Assembly: GCF_018905915.1 (NCBI RefSeq)
Contig: NZ_CP064782.1
Coordinates: 2,666,001 to 2,730,000 of the forward strand
Length of the DNA stretch: 64,000 nt
DNA from: Azospira inquinata
GTDB taxonomy: Bacteria; Pseudomonadota; Gammaproteobacteria; Burkholderiales; Rhodocyclaceae
Direction: 5' to 3'
This document shows positions 1-9,567 of the stretch, piece after piece. The notes beneath the pieces are model-generated. The model was given only the letters and a program-made list of their open reading frames with translations. It was not told the DNA's origin and did no database searches. Within the stretch, counting starts at the first letter, position 1. Each line of letters begins with the position of its first letter. The position numbers and the translations under genes were made by a program.

Positions 1-46
1 GTCCTTGGGCGACATGTACGGCCCGGTTGTCATGGAGCGTGCGTAA
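1..46 (+). CDS. nuoG: NADH-quinone oxidoreductase subunit G, C-terminal end (partial)
   Basis: The first bases read in frame as the last 14 residues of a protein, [14 protein letters not shown], followed by TAA at 44-46. The stop shares one base with the ATG of nuoH (TAATG), typical of translational coupling inside a nuo operon. In the standard order the gene before nuoH is nuoG, the large iron-sulfur subunit of the peripheral arm of complex I. The identification rests on position and on this short tail; no iron-sulfur motif is inside the window. Confidence 0.7.
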   Translation, partial: SLGDMYGPVVMERA

Positions 47-1083
47 TGGAAGCTATTGAGTCGTTTTTCGGGCCGACCTGGCCGGCCGTTTGGGCCCTGA
101 TCAAGATCGTGGCCATTGTGGCCCCCTTGATGCTGTGTGTGGCTTATCTGACTTACTTCGAGCGTAAGGTCATTGCCTACATGCACGTCCGCCTCGGCCC
201 CAATCGGGTCGGGCCCCTGGGCTTGCTCCAGCCTATCGCCGATGCCCTGAAGCTTTTGATGAAGGAAATCGTCCTGCCTACGGGAGCGGATAAGCCGGTT
301 TATCTGCTGGCGCCCATGCTGGCTATTGCGCCGGCCCTGGCTGCCTGGGCGGTTATCCCTTTCACCGATCATCTGGTGCTCGCCAATATCGACGCCAGCC
401 TGTTGTACATCATGGCCATCTCTTCCCTGGGGGTGTACGGCATCATCCTGGCGGGCTGGGCCTCCAACTCCAAATACGCCTTCCTCGGCGCCATGCGTTC
501 TGCTGCCCAGATGGTTTCCTACGAAATCGCCATGGGCTTCGCCTTGGTGACCGTGCTCATGGTGTCCAACAGTCTTAACCTGGTGGAAATCGTTCAGGGG
601 CAGGGCAAGGGGCTGTTCGCGGCCAACGGGGTTTCCATTCTGTCCTGGAACTGGTTGCCCCTGTTGCCCATGTTTGTGGTCTATCTGGTGTCTGGCGTGG
701 CGGAAACCAACCGGGCTCCGTTTGACGTGGCGGAAGGGGAGTCGGAAATCGTGGCCGGTTTCCACGTGGAATACTCCGGCATGGCCTTCGCCGTCTTCTT
801 CCTGGCTGAATACGCCAACATGATTTTGGTGTCGGCCCTTACCTCCCTGCTGTTCCTGGGGGGGTGGTTGTCCCCGGTGTCCTTTCTGCCGGACGGCTTT
901 TTCTGGTTGGCGGTGAAGATGTCCTTCGTGCTGTTCCTGTTCCTCTGGTTCCGGGCTACTTTCCCCCGTTACCGGTATGACCAGTTGATGCGCCTGGGCT
1001 GGAAGGTCTTCATTCCGGTTACCTTGATCTGGTTTATTGTGGTGGGCGTCTGGATGGTTTCGCCGCTCAATATTTGGAAGTGA
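46..1083 (+). CDS. nuoH: NADH-quinone oxidoreductase subunit H
   Basis: A 345-residue, strongly hydrophobic protein with about eight membrane segments. It carries the family hallmark segments [21 protein letters not shown] (about residues 37-57) and [21 protein letters not shown] (about 222-242), whose charged loops form part of the quinone pocket. NuoH connects the peripheral arm to the membrane arm of complex I at the quinone site. It starts by one-base overlap with the preceding stop and is followed 13 bases later by nuoI. Length and motifs match the family. Confidence 0.98.
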   Translation: MEAIESFFGPTWPAVWALIKIVAIVAPLMLCVAYLTYFERKVIAYMHVRLGPNRVGPLGLLQPIADALKLLMKEIVLPTGADKPVYLLAPMLAIAPALAAWAVIPFTDHLVLANIDASLLYIMAISSLGVYGIILAGWASNSKYAFLGAMRSAAQMVSYEIAMGFALVTVLMVSNSLNLVEIVQGQGKGLFAANGVSILSWNWLPLLPMFVVYLVSGVAETNRAPFDVAEGESEIVAGFHVEYSGMAFAVFFLAEYANMILVSALTSLLFLGGWLSPVSFLPDGFFWLAVKMSFVLFLFLWFRATFPRYRYDQLMRLGWKVFIPVTLIWFIVVGVWMVSPLNIWK

Positions 1084-1096
1084 GGAGTGCTGCCAC

Positions 1097-1585
1097 ATGG
1101 GCGCGATGAAAGATATATTTAAAAGCCTCTTCCTCAAGGAGCTTTTGCAGGGCATGTCGGTGACCGGCCGTTATTTCTTCGGCCGCAAGATTACCGTGCA
1201 ATATCCGGAAGAAAAAACTCCCTTGAGTCACCGGTTCCGTGGGCTACACGCCCTGCGCCGGTACCCCAACGGGGAAGAGCGGTGCATTGCCTGTAAGCTG
1301 TGCGAGGCTATTTGCCCTGCCATGGCGATCACTATTGAAGCCGCTCCCCGGGAAGACGGTTCCCGGCGTACGACCCGCTACGACATTGACCTGACCAAGT
1401 GCATTTTCTGCGGTTTCTGTGAAGAAGCCTGCCCGGTGGATGCCATCGTGGAAACTCGGGTCTTTGAATATCACGGGGAGTCCCGTGGGGATTTGTATTA
1501 CACCAAGCAAATGCTCCTGGCCAACGGGGATCGATATGAATCCCAGATTGCCGCCGACCGGGAAGCCGATGCCAAATACCGCTAA
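1097..1585 (+). CDS. nuoI: NADH-quinone oxidoreductase subunit I (2x 4Fe-4S)
   Basis: A 162-residue ferredoxin-like subunit that carries the N6a and N6b clusters, passing electrons towards N2 and quinone. Two full cluster motifs are visible: C63-x2-C66-x2-C69-x3-C73-P ([12 protein letters not shown]) and C102-x2-C105-x2-C108-x3-C112-P ([12 protein letters not shown]). The ATG at 1097 was chosen because GAGGAG at 1082-1087 is correctly spaced and the N-terminus [13 protein letters not shown] fits the family. An upstream in-frame start inside nuoH would add an unrelated tail. Confidence 0.97.
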   Translation: MGAMKDIFKSLFLKELLQGMSVTGRYFFGRKITVQYPEEKTPLSHRFRGLHALRRYPNGEERCIACKLCEAICPAMAITIEAAPREDGSRRTTRYDIDLTKCIFCGFCEEACPVDAIVETRVFEYHGESRGDLYYTKQMLLANGDRYESQIAADREADAKYR

Positions 1586-1596
1586 CGGATAGAGCG

Positions 1597-2193
1597 ATGG
1601 AATTCAAAACCCTGGTTTTTTACTTTCTCTCGGCGATTCTGCTGTTCGCCGCGTTGCGGGTGATTACTGCCCGTAACCCGGTGCATGCCGCTCTTTATCT
1701 GGTGCTGGGCTTTTTCACCGCCGGTGGGGTCTGGGCCTTGTTGCAGGCGGAATTTCTGGCCATCGCCATCATCCTGGTTTACGTGGGGGCGGTGATGGTG
1801 CTGTTCCTCTTCGTGGTGATGATGCTGGATATTAATCTGGAGCGCTTGAAGCAGGGCTTCTGGAGCTACCTCCCCCTGGGGGCCAGTATCGGGGTGCTGA
1901 TGGCCATCGAGATGGGCCTCATTGTCGGGGGCCAGTATTTCCGGGTGTTTGATGTGGCCGGGAACGAAGCGGTGGGTTCCAACACCAAAGCCCTGGGTCG
2001 CCTCATTTATACCGATTACGCCTATCCCGTCGAACTGGCTTCCGCCATTCTCTTGCTGGCCTTGGTGGCGGCTATTGCCCTGACTTACCGGGGTGCCAAG
2101 AAGACCAAGTACACGGATCCGTCCCGGCAGGTATTTGTCAATGCCAAGGATCGGATACGCATCGTGAAGATGGAAGCGGAAAAGCAGGACTGA
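1597..2193 (+). CDS. nuoJ: NADH-quinone oxidoreductase subunit J
   Basis: A 198-residue membrane subunit with five predicted membrane helices. The N-terminal helix is followed by [16 protein letters not shown] and the conserved helix with [18 protein letters not shown] (about residues 57-76), which contributes to the central hydrophilic axis of the membrane arm. The charged C-terminal tail of roughly 40 residues lies after the last helix. It sits 11 bases after nuoI and is followed by nuoK after a 44-base gap that holds the nuoK ribosome binding site. Confidence 0.97.
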   Translation: MEFKTLVFYFLSAILLFAALRVITARNPVHAALYLVLGFFTAGGVWALLQAEFLAIAIILVYVGAVMVLFLFVVMMLDINLERLKQGFWSYLPLGASIGVLMAIEMGLIVGGQYFRVFDVAGNEAVGSNTKALGRLIYTDYAYPVELASAILLLALVAAIALTYRGAKKTKYTDPSRQVFVNAKDRIRIVKMEAEKQD

Positions 2194-2237
2194 AACTTTC
2201 ACAGTGCTTTAGCAAAAAATCGCTATTAGGAAGGCAA

Positions 2238-2543
2238 ATGCTAACTCTGTCGCATTTCTTGGTGCTCGGCGCCTTATTGTTCGCCATCAGCGTGGTGGGG
2301 ATATTCCTCAATCGGAAAAATCTCATCGTGCTGCTCATGGCCATTGAGTTGATGCTCCTCGCGGTCAACATGAACTTCGTTGCTTTCTCCCATTACCTGG
2401 GGGATTTGGCCGGGCAGGTGTTTGTCTTCTTTATTCTCACGGTCGCGGCAGCTGAATCGGCTATTGGTCTTGCCATTCTGGTGGTCCTGTTCCGTAACTT
2501 GCGCACCATCCACGTGGATGATCTGGATAGCCTTAAAGGTTGA
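2238..2543 (+). CDS. nuoK: NADH-quinone oxidoreductase subunit K
   Basis: A 101-residue protein with three membrane helices. It carries the expected buried glutamates in [20 protein letters not shown] (about residues 31-51) and in the [12 protein letters not shown] segment, part of the proton-translocating axis. AGGAAGG at 2228-2234 is a good ribosome binding site for the ATG at 2238. Length is exactly that of the family. Confidence 0.98.
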   Translation: MLTLSHFLVLGALLFAISVVGIFLNRKNLIVLLMAIELMLLAVNMNFVAFSHYLGDLAGQVFVFFILTVAAAESAIGLAILVVLFRNLRTIHVDDLDSLKG

Positions 2544-2549
2544 GCACCC

Positions 2550-4556
2550 ATGGACATGAAAAGCCTTTATCTTCTGGTTCCCCTGGCACCCCTGTTCGGT
2601 GCCCTGGTGGCCGGTCTGTTCTGCCGCATTTTGCCTCGCTGGATCGCCCACACGGTGGCGGTGCTTGGGGTCGCGGTGGCCTTTGGTGCCTCTGTCCTGA
2701 TTTTTCAGGATGTGCTGGCTGGCCATGTGTTCAACGGTGCGGTCTATCAATGGCTGGCTGTCGGGGAATATAAATTTGAGGTGGGTTTCCTGATCGATAC
2801 CCTGACCGCTACCATGATGCTGGTGGTCACCTCCGTTTCCCTGATGGTGCATATTTATACCATCGGCTACATGAAGGAAGACCCGGGCTATAACCGGTTC
2901 TTCAGCTACATCTCCTTGTTCACCTTCAGCATGCTGATGCTGGTGATGAGCAACAACTTCATGCAGCTGTTCTTTGGCTGGGAAGCGGTGGGTCTGGTTT
3001 CCTACCTGCTGATCGGTTTCTGGTTTACCCGTCCCACGGCCATCTTCGCCAACCTGAAGGCGTTCCTGGCCAACCGGGTGGGGGACTTCGGCTTCCTGCT
3101 GGGTATCGGCCTGATTATGGCCTACACCGGCAGCCTGGATTATCAGACTGTCTTCGCCAAGGCCCCGTCCCTGGTGGGGATCAATCTGCCTATTTCCGCC
3201 CACTGGCAGGTGGATCTGCTGAGTATTTCCTGCATCCTGCTGTTTGTAGGGGCCATGGGTAAATCTGCCCAGGTGCCGTTGCATGTGTGGCTGCCCGATT
3301 CCATGGAAGGCCCGACCCCGATCTCCGCCCTGATCCACGCGGCCACCATGGTGACCGCCGGGATTTTCATGGTGGCTCGGATGTCCCCCCTGTTTGAACT
3401 ATCCGATACGGCCTTGTCCTTCGTTTTGGTGATCGGTGCTACCACGGCGCTGTTCATGGGCTTCCTGGGCATGATCCAGCACGACATCAAACGGGTCATT
3501 GCCTATTCCACCCTGTCCCAACTGGGTTACATGACTGTGGCCCTGGGGGTGTCCGCCTATCCGGTGGCTGTGTTCCATCTGATGACCCACGCGTTCTTCA
3601 AAGCTCTGCTGTTCTTGGGCGCTGGCTCCGTGATTATTGGTATGCACCATGACCAGGACATGCGCCATATGGGTGGGCTGCGCAAGTACATGCCTATCAC
3701 CTGGATTACCACCCTGATCGGCTCCCTGGCCTTGATCGGTACCCCCTTCTTCTCCGGTTTCTATTCCAAGGATTCCATTATTGAGGCGGTGGCCCTGTCC
3801 CATCTCCCCGGTGCGGGTTACGCCTACTTCGCCGTGGTGGCCGGGGTTTTTGTGACCGCCTTCTATTCCTTCCGCCTCTATTTCCTGGTCTTCCACGGGG
3901 AAGAACGGTTCGGCAAGGCGGCTGAGCACGGTCACCATGACCATGAAGAAGAGCACCATGGCCTGCAGCCCGGGCAAAAGCCCCATGAATCTCCCTTGGT
4001 GGTGACCCTGCCCCTGATCGCCTTGGCCATTCCGTCCGTGGTGATCGGTTACTTCGCCATTGAGCCCATGCTCACCGGCGAATTCTTTAAGAACGTGATT
4101 TTCATCAACAGCACCGCTCACCCGGTAATGGAAGAGTTGGGTAAGGACTTCCACGGCGCTGCCGCCATGGGCTCTCAGGCCTTTACTTCCCTGCCGTTCA
4201 TCCTGGCTCTGGCCGGGGTCGTGATCGCTTGGTTCTTCTACATGAAGCGTCCGGATATTCCGGCCACCATTCAAAAGCGTTTGGGCCTGATCAACACGGT
4301 GCTGGAAAACAAGTACTACTTCGACAAGTTCAACGAAGTGGTGGTGGGCGGTGGTGCCCGTCTGCTGGGCAAAACCCTGTGGAAGGTGGGGGATGTGACC
4401 ATTATCGACGGCTTCTTCGTCAATGGTGCCGCCCGGGTGGTGGGCTGGGTGGCTTCGGTCATCCGCTTCTTCCAATCCGGGTACATCTACCATTACGCCT
4501 TCACCATGATCATTGGCGTGTTTGTGTTGCTGACCCTTTGGTTCAACCGCGTATAA
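2550..4556 (+). CDS. nuoL: NADH-quinone oxidoreductase subunit L
   Basis: A 668-residue Mrp-antiporter-like subunit at the distal end of the membrane arm. Visible landmarks are NNFMQLFFGWEAVGLVSYLLIG with the conserved glutamate, HVWLPDSMEGPTPISALIHAATMVTAG with its essential Lys/His region, and FKALLFLGAGSVI. The C-terminus has the lateral helix region and a final membrane anchor. A His/Glu-rich loop (HGHHDHEEEHHG, about residues 462-473) lies between helices. It starts 6 bases after nuoK and precedes nuoM by 23 bases. Confidence 0.98.
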   Translation: MDMKSLYLLVPLAPLFGALVAGLFCRILPRWIAHTVAVLGVAVAFGASVLIFQDVLAGHVFNGAVYQWLAVGEYKFEVGFLIDTLTATMMLVVTSVSLMVHIYTIGYMKEDPGYNRFFSYISLFTFSMLMLVMSNNFMQLFFGWEAVGLVSYLLIGFWFTRPTAIFANLKAFLANRVGDFGFLLGIGLIMAYTGSLDYQTVFAKAPSLVGINLPISAHWQVDLLSISCILLFVGAMGKSAQVPLHVWLPDSMEGPTPISALIHAATMVTAGIFMVARMSPLFELSDTALSFVLVIGATTALFMGFLGMIQHDIKRVIAYSTLSQLGYMTVALGVSAYPVAVFHLMTHAFFKALLFLGAGSVIIGMHHDQDMRHMGGLRKYMPITWITTLIGSLALIGTPFFSGFYSKDSIIEAVALSHLPGAGYAYFAVVAGVFVTAFYSFRLYFLVFHGEERFGKAAEHGHHDHEEEHHGLQPGQKPHESPLVVTLPLIALAIPSVVIGYFAIEPMLTGEFFKNVIFINSTAHPVMEELGKDFHGAAAMGSQAFTSLPFILALAGVVIAWFFYMKRPDIPATIQKRLGLINTVLENKYYFDKFNEVVVGGGARLLGKTLWKVGDVTIIDGFFVNGAARVVGWVASVIRFFQSGYIYHYAFTMIIGVFVLLTLWFNRV

Positions 4557-4579
4557 GCTAGAAAAAGACTGGGAACGAT

Positions 4580-6061
4580 ATGTCTGGTAACTTGCTATCC
4601 CTTGCAATTTGGCTTCCTATCCTGGCCGGGGTGGTGGTCCTTGCCACCGGGTCGGATCGGAATGCGCCCCTGGCCCGCGTGTTGGCCCTGGTCGGAGCTG
4701 TCATCGGTTTTCTGGTGACCATTCCCCTCTATACCGGCTTTGACGTCAAGGCCAGTGGTATGCAGTTCGTGGAATTGTTGCCCTGGATTCCCCGCTTCAA
4801 CATCAACTACCACCTGGGGGTGGATGGCATTTCCGTGCTGTTCCTGCTCCTCAACAGCTTCATTACCATTCTGGTGGTGTTGGCCGGCTGGCGGGTGATT
4901 CAACAGCGGGTGGCCCAGTACAATGCGGCCTTCCTCATCATGTCCGGCCTACTGAACGGCATTTTTGCCTCCCTGGACGGCATGCTGTTCTACGTCTTCT
5001 TTGAAGCTTCCCTCATCCCTCTCTACCTGATCATCGGTATGTGGGGCGGTCCCAACCGGGTTTACGCGGCCCTTAAGTTCTTCCTTTACACCCTGGCCGG
5101 TTCCCTGCTGTTCCTGCTGGCCCAGCTGTACCTGTTTTTCCAATCCGGGGGCTCTTTCTCCATCCAGGATTGGCAAAACCTGCCTCTGCCCATGACCGCC
5201 CAGATCTGGCTGTTCCTGGCTTTCCTGATCGCTTTTGCGGTGAAGGTGCCCATGTGGCCGGTCCATACCTGGCTGCCGGATGCCCACGTGGAAGCGCCTA
5301 CCGGCGGTTCCGTGGTGCTGGCCGCCATTGCCCTGAAGCTGGGTGCCTACGGCTTCCTCCGCTTCTCCCTGCCCATTGCTCCTGATGCAGCCCATTCCCT
5401 GTCCGGCCTGATGATCGCCCTGTCCCTCATTGCCGTGATCTACATTGGCTTCGTTGCCCTGATTCAGGCCGATATGAAGAAGCTGGTGGCCTATTCCTCC
5501 ATTTCCCACATGGGCTTCGTTACCCTGGGCTTTTTCCTCTTCTCCTCCCTGGGGATGGAAGGGGCCCTGGTACAGATGATTTCCCACGGCTTTGTGTCTG
5601 GCGCCATGTTCCTTTGCATCGGGGTGCTTTATGACCGCATGCACACCCGGCAGATCGCCGATTACGGTGGCGTGGTGAATACCATGCCTAAGTACGCTGC
5701 CTTCGCCATGTTGTTTGCCATGGCCAACTGCGGCCTGCCCGCCACCTCCGGCTTTGTGGGGGAATTCATGGTGATCCTGGGCTCCGTCAAGTACAACTTC
5801 TGGATTGGTCTGGCCGCCGGTACCACCCTGGTGCTGGGCGCTTCCTACACCCTGTGGATGTACAAGCGGGTTATTTTCGGCGCCGTGGCTAACAAGCACG
5901 TGGCGGAGCTGACCGATATCAACGGGCGAGAATTTTTCATCCTCAGTCTTCTGGCGCTGTGTGTATTGGCCATGGGGCTTTATCCTCTGCCCATTACCGA
6001 AGTGATGCATGTGTCGGTAAACGACCTCCTGCAGCACGTTGCCCAAAGCAAACTCCAATAA
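4580..6061 (+). CDS. nuoM: NADH-quinone oxidoreductase subunit M
   Basis: A 493-residue antiporter-like proton-channel subunit with about 14 membrane helices. The conserved segments FYVFFEASLIPLYLIIGMWG (catalytic glutamate), FAVKVPMWPVHTWLPDAHVE and KLVAYSSISHMGFV are all present. The gene follows nuoL by 23 bases and precedes nuoN by 12 bases. Family length is about 500 residues, so it is complete. Confidence 0.98.
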   Translation: MSGNLLSLAIWLPILAGVVVLATGSDRNAPLARVLALVGAVIGFLVTIPLYTGFDVKASGMQFVELLPWIPRFNINYHLGVDGISVLFLLLNSFITILVVLAGWRVIQQRVAQYNAAFLIMSGLLNGIFASLDGMLFYVFFEASLIPLYLIIGMWGGPNRVYAALKFFLYTLAGSLLFLLAQLYLFFQSGGSFSIQDWQNLPLPMTAQIWLFLAFLIAFAVKVPMWPVHTWLPDAHVEAPTGGSVVLAAIALKLGAYGFLRFSLPIAPDAAHSLSGLMIALSLIAVIYIGFVALIQADMKKLVAYSSISHMGFVTLGFFLFSSLGMEGALVQMISHGFVSGAMFLCIGVLYDRMHTRQIADYGGVVNTMPKYAAFAMLFAMANCGLPATSGFVGEFMVILGSVKYNFWIGLAAGTTLVLGASYTLWMYKRVIFGAVANKHVAELTDINGREFFILSLLALCVLAMGLYPLPITEVMHVSVNDLLQHVAQSKLQ

Positions 6062-6073
6062 TTGGTAGCCGAC

Positions 6074-7549
6074 ATGCTGAACTTTGTCTTGCCTGATTTT
6101 TATCCCGCCGCTCCCGAGATTTTCTTGCTGGTGATGGCGAGCGTGATTTTGCTCGTCGATCTCTTCGTCAAGGGGAGTAAGCGCACTCTGACCTTCCTCC
6201 TGACCCAGGCGGCCTTGGTGGGATGTATGGTGCTGACCTTCACCCATAGCGGGGTGGAGCCCACCTACACTTTCAGCAATATGTTTGTCAGCGATTTGCT
6301 CGGTGACCTGCTGAAGTTGATGCTCTACATCACCGTCTTCGTGGTTCTGGCCTATTCCTGGCGCTACGTTTCCGAGCGTCCGGAAATGGCCAAGGGCGAG
6401 TTCTACGTGCTGACCCTGTTTGCCACTCTGGGCATGATGGTGATGATTTCCGCCAACAATTTACTGACCATTTACCTGGGTCTGGAAATGTTGTCCCTGG
6501 CCGTTTATGCCATGGTGGCGATTAACCGTACCTCGGTGCAGGCCACGGAAGCGGCTATGAAGTATTTTGTTCTGGGCGCCCTGGCTTCCGGTTTGCTGCT
6601 CTACGGTATGTCCATGATCTACGGTGCCACCGGCACCCTGGAAATCACCAAGATCGCCGAGGCCATCAGTTCCGGTGCCGTAAATCAGGTGGTTCTGGTC
6701 TTCGGGTTGGTCTTCCTGGTGTCCGGCCTAGGTTTCAAGCTGGGCGTGGTGCCCTTCCACATGTGGATTCCTGACGTCTATCACGGTGCGCCCACCCCCG
6801 TAGCCATGTTCCTGGGCTCTGCGCCCAAGTTGGCAGCCTTTGCCATGGCTATCCGTCTGCTGGTGAATGGGCTGTTCCTCATGGCCCATGATTGGCAGCA
6901 AATGCTGATCATCATGTCCGTGCTGTCCATGGCCATCGGTAATCTGGCGGCCATTGCCCAGACCAATATCAAGCGCATGCTGGGCTATTCCGCCATTTCC
7001 CATATGGGCTTCATGTTGCTGGGGCTGGTGGCCGGTGTGGTGGGAGGGGATCCCCGCTATGCCCTGAACGCCTATAGTTCCGCCATGTTCTATGTGGTGA
7101 CCTACGTGGTGATGAGCCTGGGCGCTTTCGGCGTCATCCTGCTCCTCTCCCGGGAAGGTTTTGAAGCGGACAACCTGGACGATTTCAAGGGCCTTAACAA
7201 GCGCAGCCCCTGGTTTGCCGCCGTGATGATGATGGTCATGTTCTCCATGGCCGGCGTGCCTTTCTTTGTGGGCTTCTTCGCCAAGTTCTCCGTTTTCCAA
7301 GCCATTATCGCCGCTGGCTATTACTGGATCGCCATCGCCGGCATCCTGTTCTCCCTCATTGGTGCTTTCTACTACCTGCGGGTGGTGAAGATCATGTACT
7401 TTGAGGCACCCACGGATGAAACGCCCCTGGCCGCTTCCCTTGGGGTCAAGGCGCTGCTTTCCGTCAATGGCTTGGCGGTGGCGGTCCTGGGGGCCTTTCC
7501 CCAGGTGCTAATGTCCCTCTGCGCTTATTCTTTACTGCGCTCTGTCTGA
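6074..7549 (+). CDS. nuoN: NADH-quinone oxidoreductase subunit N
   Basis: A 491-residue antiporter-like subunit, the last gene of the nuo operon. Landmarks are [42 protein letters not shown] and [18 protein letters not shown]. The frame is open back to a TTG at 6062, directly after the nuoM stop. The ATG at 6074 ([19 protein letters not shown]) matches the usual N-terminus, so I chose it; the ribosome binding site is weak, consistent with coupling to nuoM. A clear terminator follows. Confidence 0.96.
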   Translation: MLNFVLPDFYPAAPEIFLLVMASVILLVDLFVKGSKRTLTFLLTQAALVGCMVLTFTHSGVEPTYTFSNMFVSDLLGDLLKLMLYITVFVVLAYSWRYVSERPEMAKGEFYVLTLFATLGMMVMISANNLLTIYLGLEMLSLAVYAMVAINRTSVQATEAAMKYFVLGALASGLLLYGMSMIYGATGTLEITKIAEAISSGAVNQVVLVFGLVFLVSGLGFKLGVVPFHMWIPDVYHGAPTPVAMFLGSAPKLAAFAMAIRLLVNGLFLMAHDWQQMLIIMSVLSMAIGNLAAIAQTNIKRMLGYSAISHMGFMLLGLVAGVVGGDPRYALNAYSSAMFYVVTYVVMSLGAFGVILLLSREGFEADNLDDFKGLNKRSPWFAAVMMMVMFSMAGVPFFVGFFAKFSVFQAIIAAGYYWIAIAGILFSLIGAFYYLRVVKIMYFEAPTDETPLAASLGVKALLSVNGLAVAVLGAFPQVLMSLCAYSLLRSV

Positions 7550-7571
7550 GGCTTACGCTCAAGCATCTCCA

Positions 7572-7597
7572 CGCCCCGGCAATCCCGGGGCGTTTTT
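7572..7597 (+). terminator. Rho-independent terminator after nuoN
   Basis: CGCCCCGG, loop CAAT, CCGGGGCG-type stem followed by TTTTT. It lies 22 bases after the nuoN stop and before the ribosome binding site of the Nudix gene, so it closes the nuo operon. Confidence 0.85.
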
Positions 7598-7623
7598 GTT
7601 TCCGTCCCTTGAAAAGGTAAGTG

Positions 7624-8187
7624 ATGAAAGAATTTTCGGATCAGGAATTGGCCGAGCCCACCTTGAGTGAGGAGCAAATCTGGCGGGGGCGGTTGCTGGA
7701 TGTGCGACGGGACCGGGTAGCCCTGCCGGACGGCAGGGAGGCGGTGCGGGAATATGTGGTCCATCCGGGGGCGGTGGTGATCATTGCCTGCCTGGAGGAT
7801 GGCTCCCTGCTGTTTGAGCGCCAGTTCCGTTACCCACTGCATCGGGTCTTTCTGGAGCTCCCCGCCGGCAAGATTGATCCGGGGGAGGACATTCTCGCCA
7901 CGGCCCGTCGGGAATTGCTTGAGGAAACGGGCTATGAGGCGGCCAGTTGGCGCCATCTGGGGGTCATGCATCCTTGCATCGGTTATTCCAACGAGCGCAT
8001 TGAGATTTTTCTCGCCCAGGGACTACAGGAGCGGGGTCCGGCTCAGTTGGACGAAGGGGAGTATTTGACCTTGACCCGTCTTTCTTTGGAGGAAGCGGTG
8101 GCCCGGGTATTGGCTGGGGAAATTACGGACGCCAAGACCATTACGGCCTTGTTTTGGGCGGAGAAAGCACTGGCCGGGCAGGTTTAG
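7624..8187 (+). CDS. Nudix hydrolase, ADP-ribose pyrophosphatase type
   Basis: A 187-residue Nudix protein, probably hydrolysing ADP-ribose or a related nucleoside diphosphate sugar. The Nudix box G-x5-E-x7-RE-x2-EE-x-G is intact at about residues 82-104 (GKIDPGED...RRELLEETGY). The PGA and EFRYP-like (ERQFRYPL) segments upstream match the NudF/YffH branch. GTG at 7621 and ATG at 7624 are adjacent starts; the ATG is better spaced from AAAAGG (7612-7617). It stands alone, converging with the GGDEF gene only 18 bases away. Confidence 0.88.
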   Translation: MKEFSDQELAEPTLSEEQIWRGRLLDVRRDRVALPDGREAVREYVVHPGAVVIIACLEDGSLLFERQFRYPLHRVFLELPAGKIDPGEDILATARRELLEETGYEAASWRHLGVMHPCIGYSNERIEIFLAQGLQERGPAQLDEGEYLTLTRLSLEEAVARVLAGEITDAKTITALFWAEKALAGQV

Positions 8188-8205
8188 GAAAGCCGGCGCG
8201 AAACT

Positions 8206-9402
8206 TTAGCCAGGAAGCCCCTGGCTGTTGGTGACCACCCGATCCCGGCCATTGTTTTTGGCCAGATACATGCGGGCGTCTGCCAGCTCCACCAGGGATT
8301 TCCAGTCCTGAACCCGGTCCTGGATACGCTCCGAGACGCCAATGCTGGCCGTGACTGGGCGGCCATCCGGTTTGGGCCCCAGACCACTCTGGCGCAGCCG
8401 TTGCAGGGCGGAAGTGGCCTGGCCCATGTCCGTATTGGGCATGATCAGCATGAACTCTTCCCCGCCCCAGCGGGCCAGGACATCGCCCCGCCGCAGGGTG
8501 TTGCTGATGGCCGTGGTGGTGGAGAGGAGCACCTCGTCCCCCGCTTCATGGCCAAAGGTGTCATTTACCGCCTTGAAGTTGTCCAGGTCGATAAAGGCCA
8601 CCGTCAAAGGGGTGTTGGTGCGGGTGGAAATGACGTATTGGAGTTCCAGCACTTCCTCCCCGCTGCGTCGGGAAAAAATCCCGGTGAGAGGGTCCCGCAC
8701 CGCCTGGCGCACCAGGGCGATCATGAAGGCCAGCTGGCTCAGGCCGGAAAGGGCGGAGACCCCGGCGATCAGGGTCAGGAGCCAGAAAGTGCCCGTGAAG
8801 GCAGGCCAGTCCTGGCTGGCCCGGGTGAGCAATCCCGCCAGTCCCTGGGCAATAAGCATGGGGGTAGCGAACATAATGCTTTCCACCAGGGTCAGGGGAA
8901 AGACAGAAAGTCCCGCCAGCAGCACAAAGGGCAGGAAGGCATACCCGGCTCCAATGGCTGCCTGGAGACCGGATAGGTGATAGGTCTGAAGCAGCTGATG
9001 GGAGGCGATATAGAACACCGTGGGAATGGCGAAGAGCAGGGCCATGGCCCGGTAGGCGTTGGGCAGGCTGCCCGTGGGGCGGTAATACAGGAGCAGATAG
9101 CTGAAGGCGGCGCAGGCTGCTAGCCGCATGCCCGCCAGATGGAGCCAGAGGGGAAAGGGGAAAAAGAGGTAATCCACCACGCTCCACAGGGGAGTGAGCA
9201 CGGCGAAAAGAAAAGCCACCAGGCGCACCCGGTTCACGATCATGGTAGCCCGGCGACGAGTCAGCAGGGCCAGATGAAAGTGGGGAGACAAAAGCCAGGC
9301 CAGTTCCGCCTTATTCAATTCCCCCGGCATGAGCCCCGTCAGGCGATGCCAGACGATAAGGGCGAGCCGGGAGTCACTGGAAGAAGTGTCCTTGTATTCC
9401 AC
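8206..9402 (-). CDS. Membrane-anchored diguanylate cyclase (GGDEF)
   Basis: A 398-residue protein. The N-terminal 220 residues hold about six hydrophobic membrane segments with no recognised ligand domain, and the C-terminal 160 residues form a GGDEF domain. The active-site loop is RWGGEEF, and an I-site RxxD (RRGD) lies exactly five residues before it, so the protein should make c-di-GMP with product inhibition. The start taken is GTG at 9402; an in-frame ATG 24 codons later (MPGELNK) is an alternative that would still leave all membrane segments. It is monocistronic. Confidence 0.9.
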   Translation of the reverse strand: MEYKDTSSSDSRLALIVWHRLTGLMPGELNKAELAWLLSPHFHLALLTRRRATMIVNRVRLVAFLFAVLTPLWSVVDYLFFPFPLWLHLAGMRLAACAAFSYLLLYYRPTGSLPNAYRAMALLFAIPTVFYIASHQLLQTYHLSGLQAAIGAGYAFLPFVLLAGLSVFPLTLVESIMFATPMLIAQGLAGLLTRASQDWPAFTGTFWLLTLIAGVSALSGLSQLAFMIALVRQAVRDPLTGIFSRRSGEEVLELQYVISTRTNTPLTVAFIDLDNFKAVNDTFGHEAGDEVLLSTTTAISNTLRRGDVLARWGGEEFMLIMPNTDMGQATSALQRLRQSGLGPKPDGRPVTASIGVSERIQDRVQDWKSLVELADARMYLAKNNGRDRVVTNSQGLPG

Positions 9403-9567
9403 GATCGACTAAAGGCTTTCGGGCAGGCGTTGGTCTTGTGAAAAGGGGGCAGCGGGTCGCGTCCGCTACAAAAAAACGTTGTTGTAAAAGCATTTAACAG
9501 CGACATCCGAGAGAATACCCGAATTTGGTCCCAGGCAGGTTACGATAGCAAGCTTTTCGGGGGAGGT

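Noticed and set aside
3399..6247. Long antisense frames opposite nuoL and nuoM
   Set aside because: They are rich in His, Gln and Gly, the usual reverse-strand reading of hydrophobic GC-rich genes. Conserved complex I proteins occupy the plus strand.
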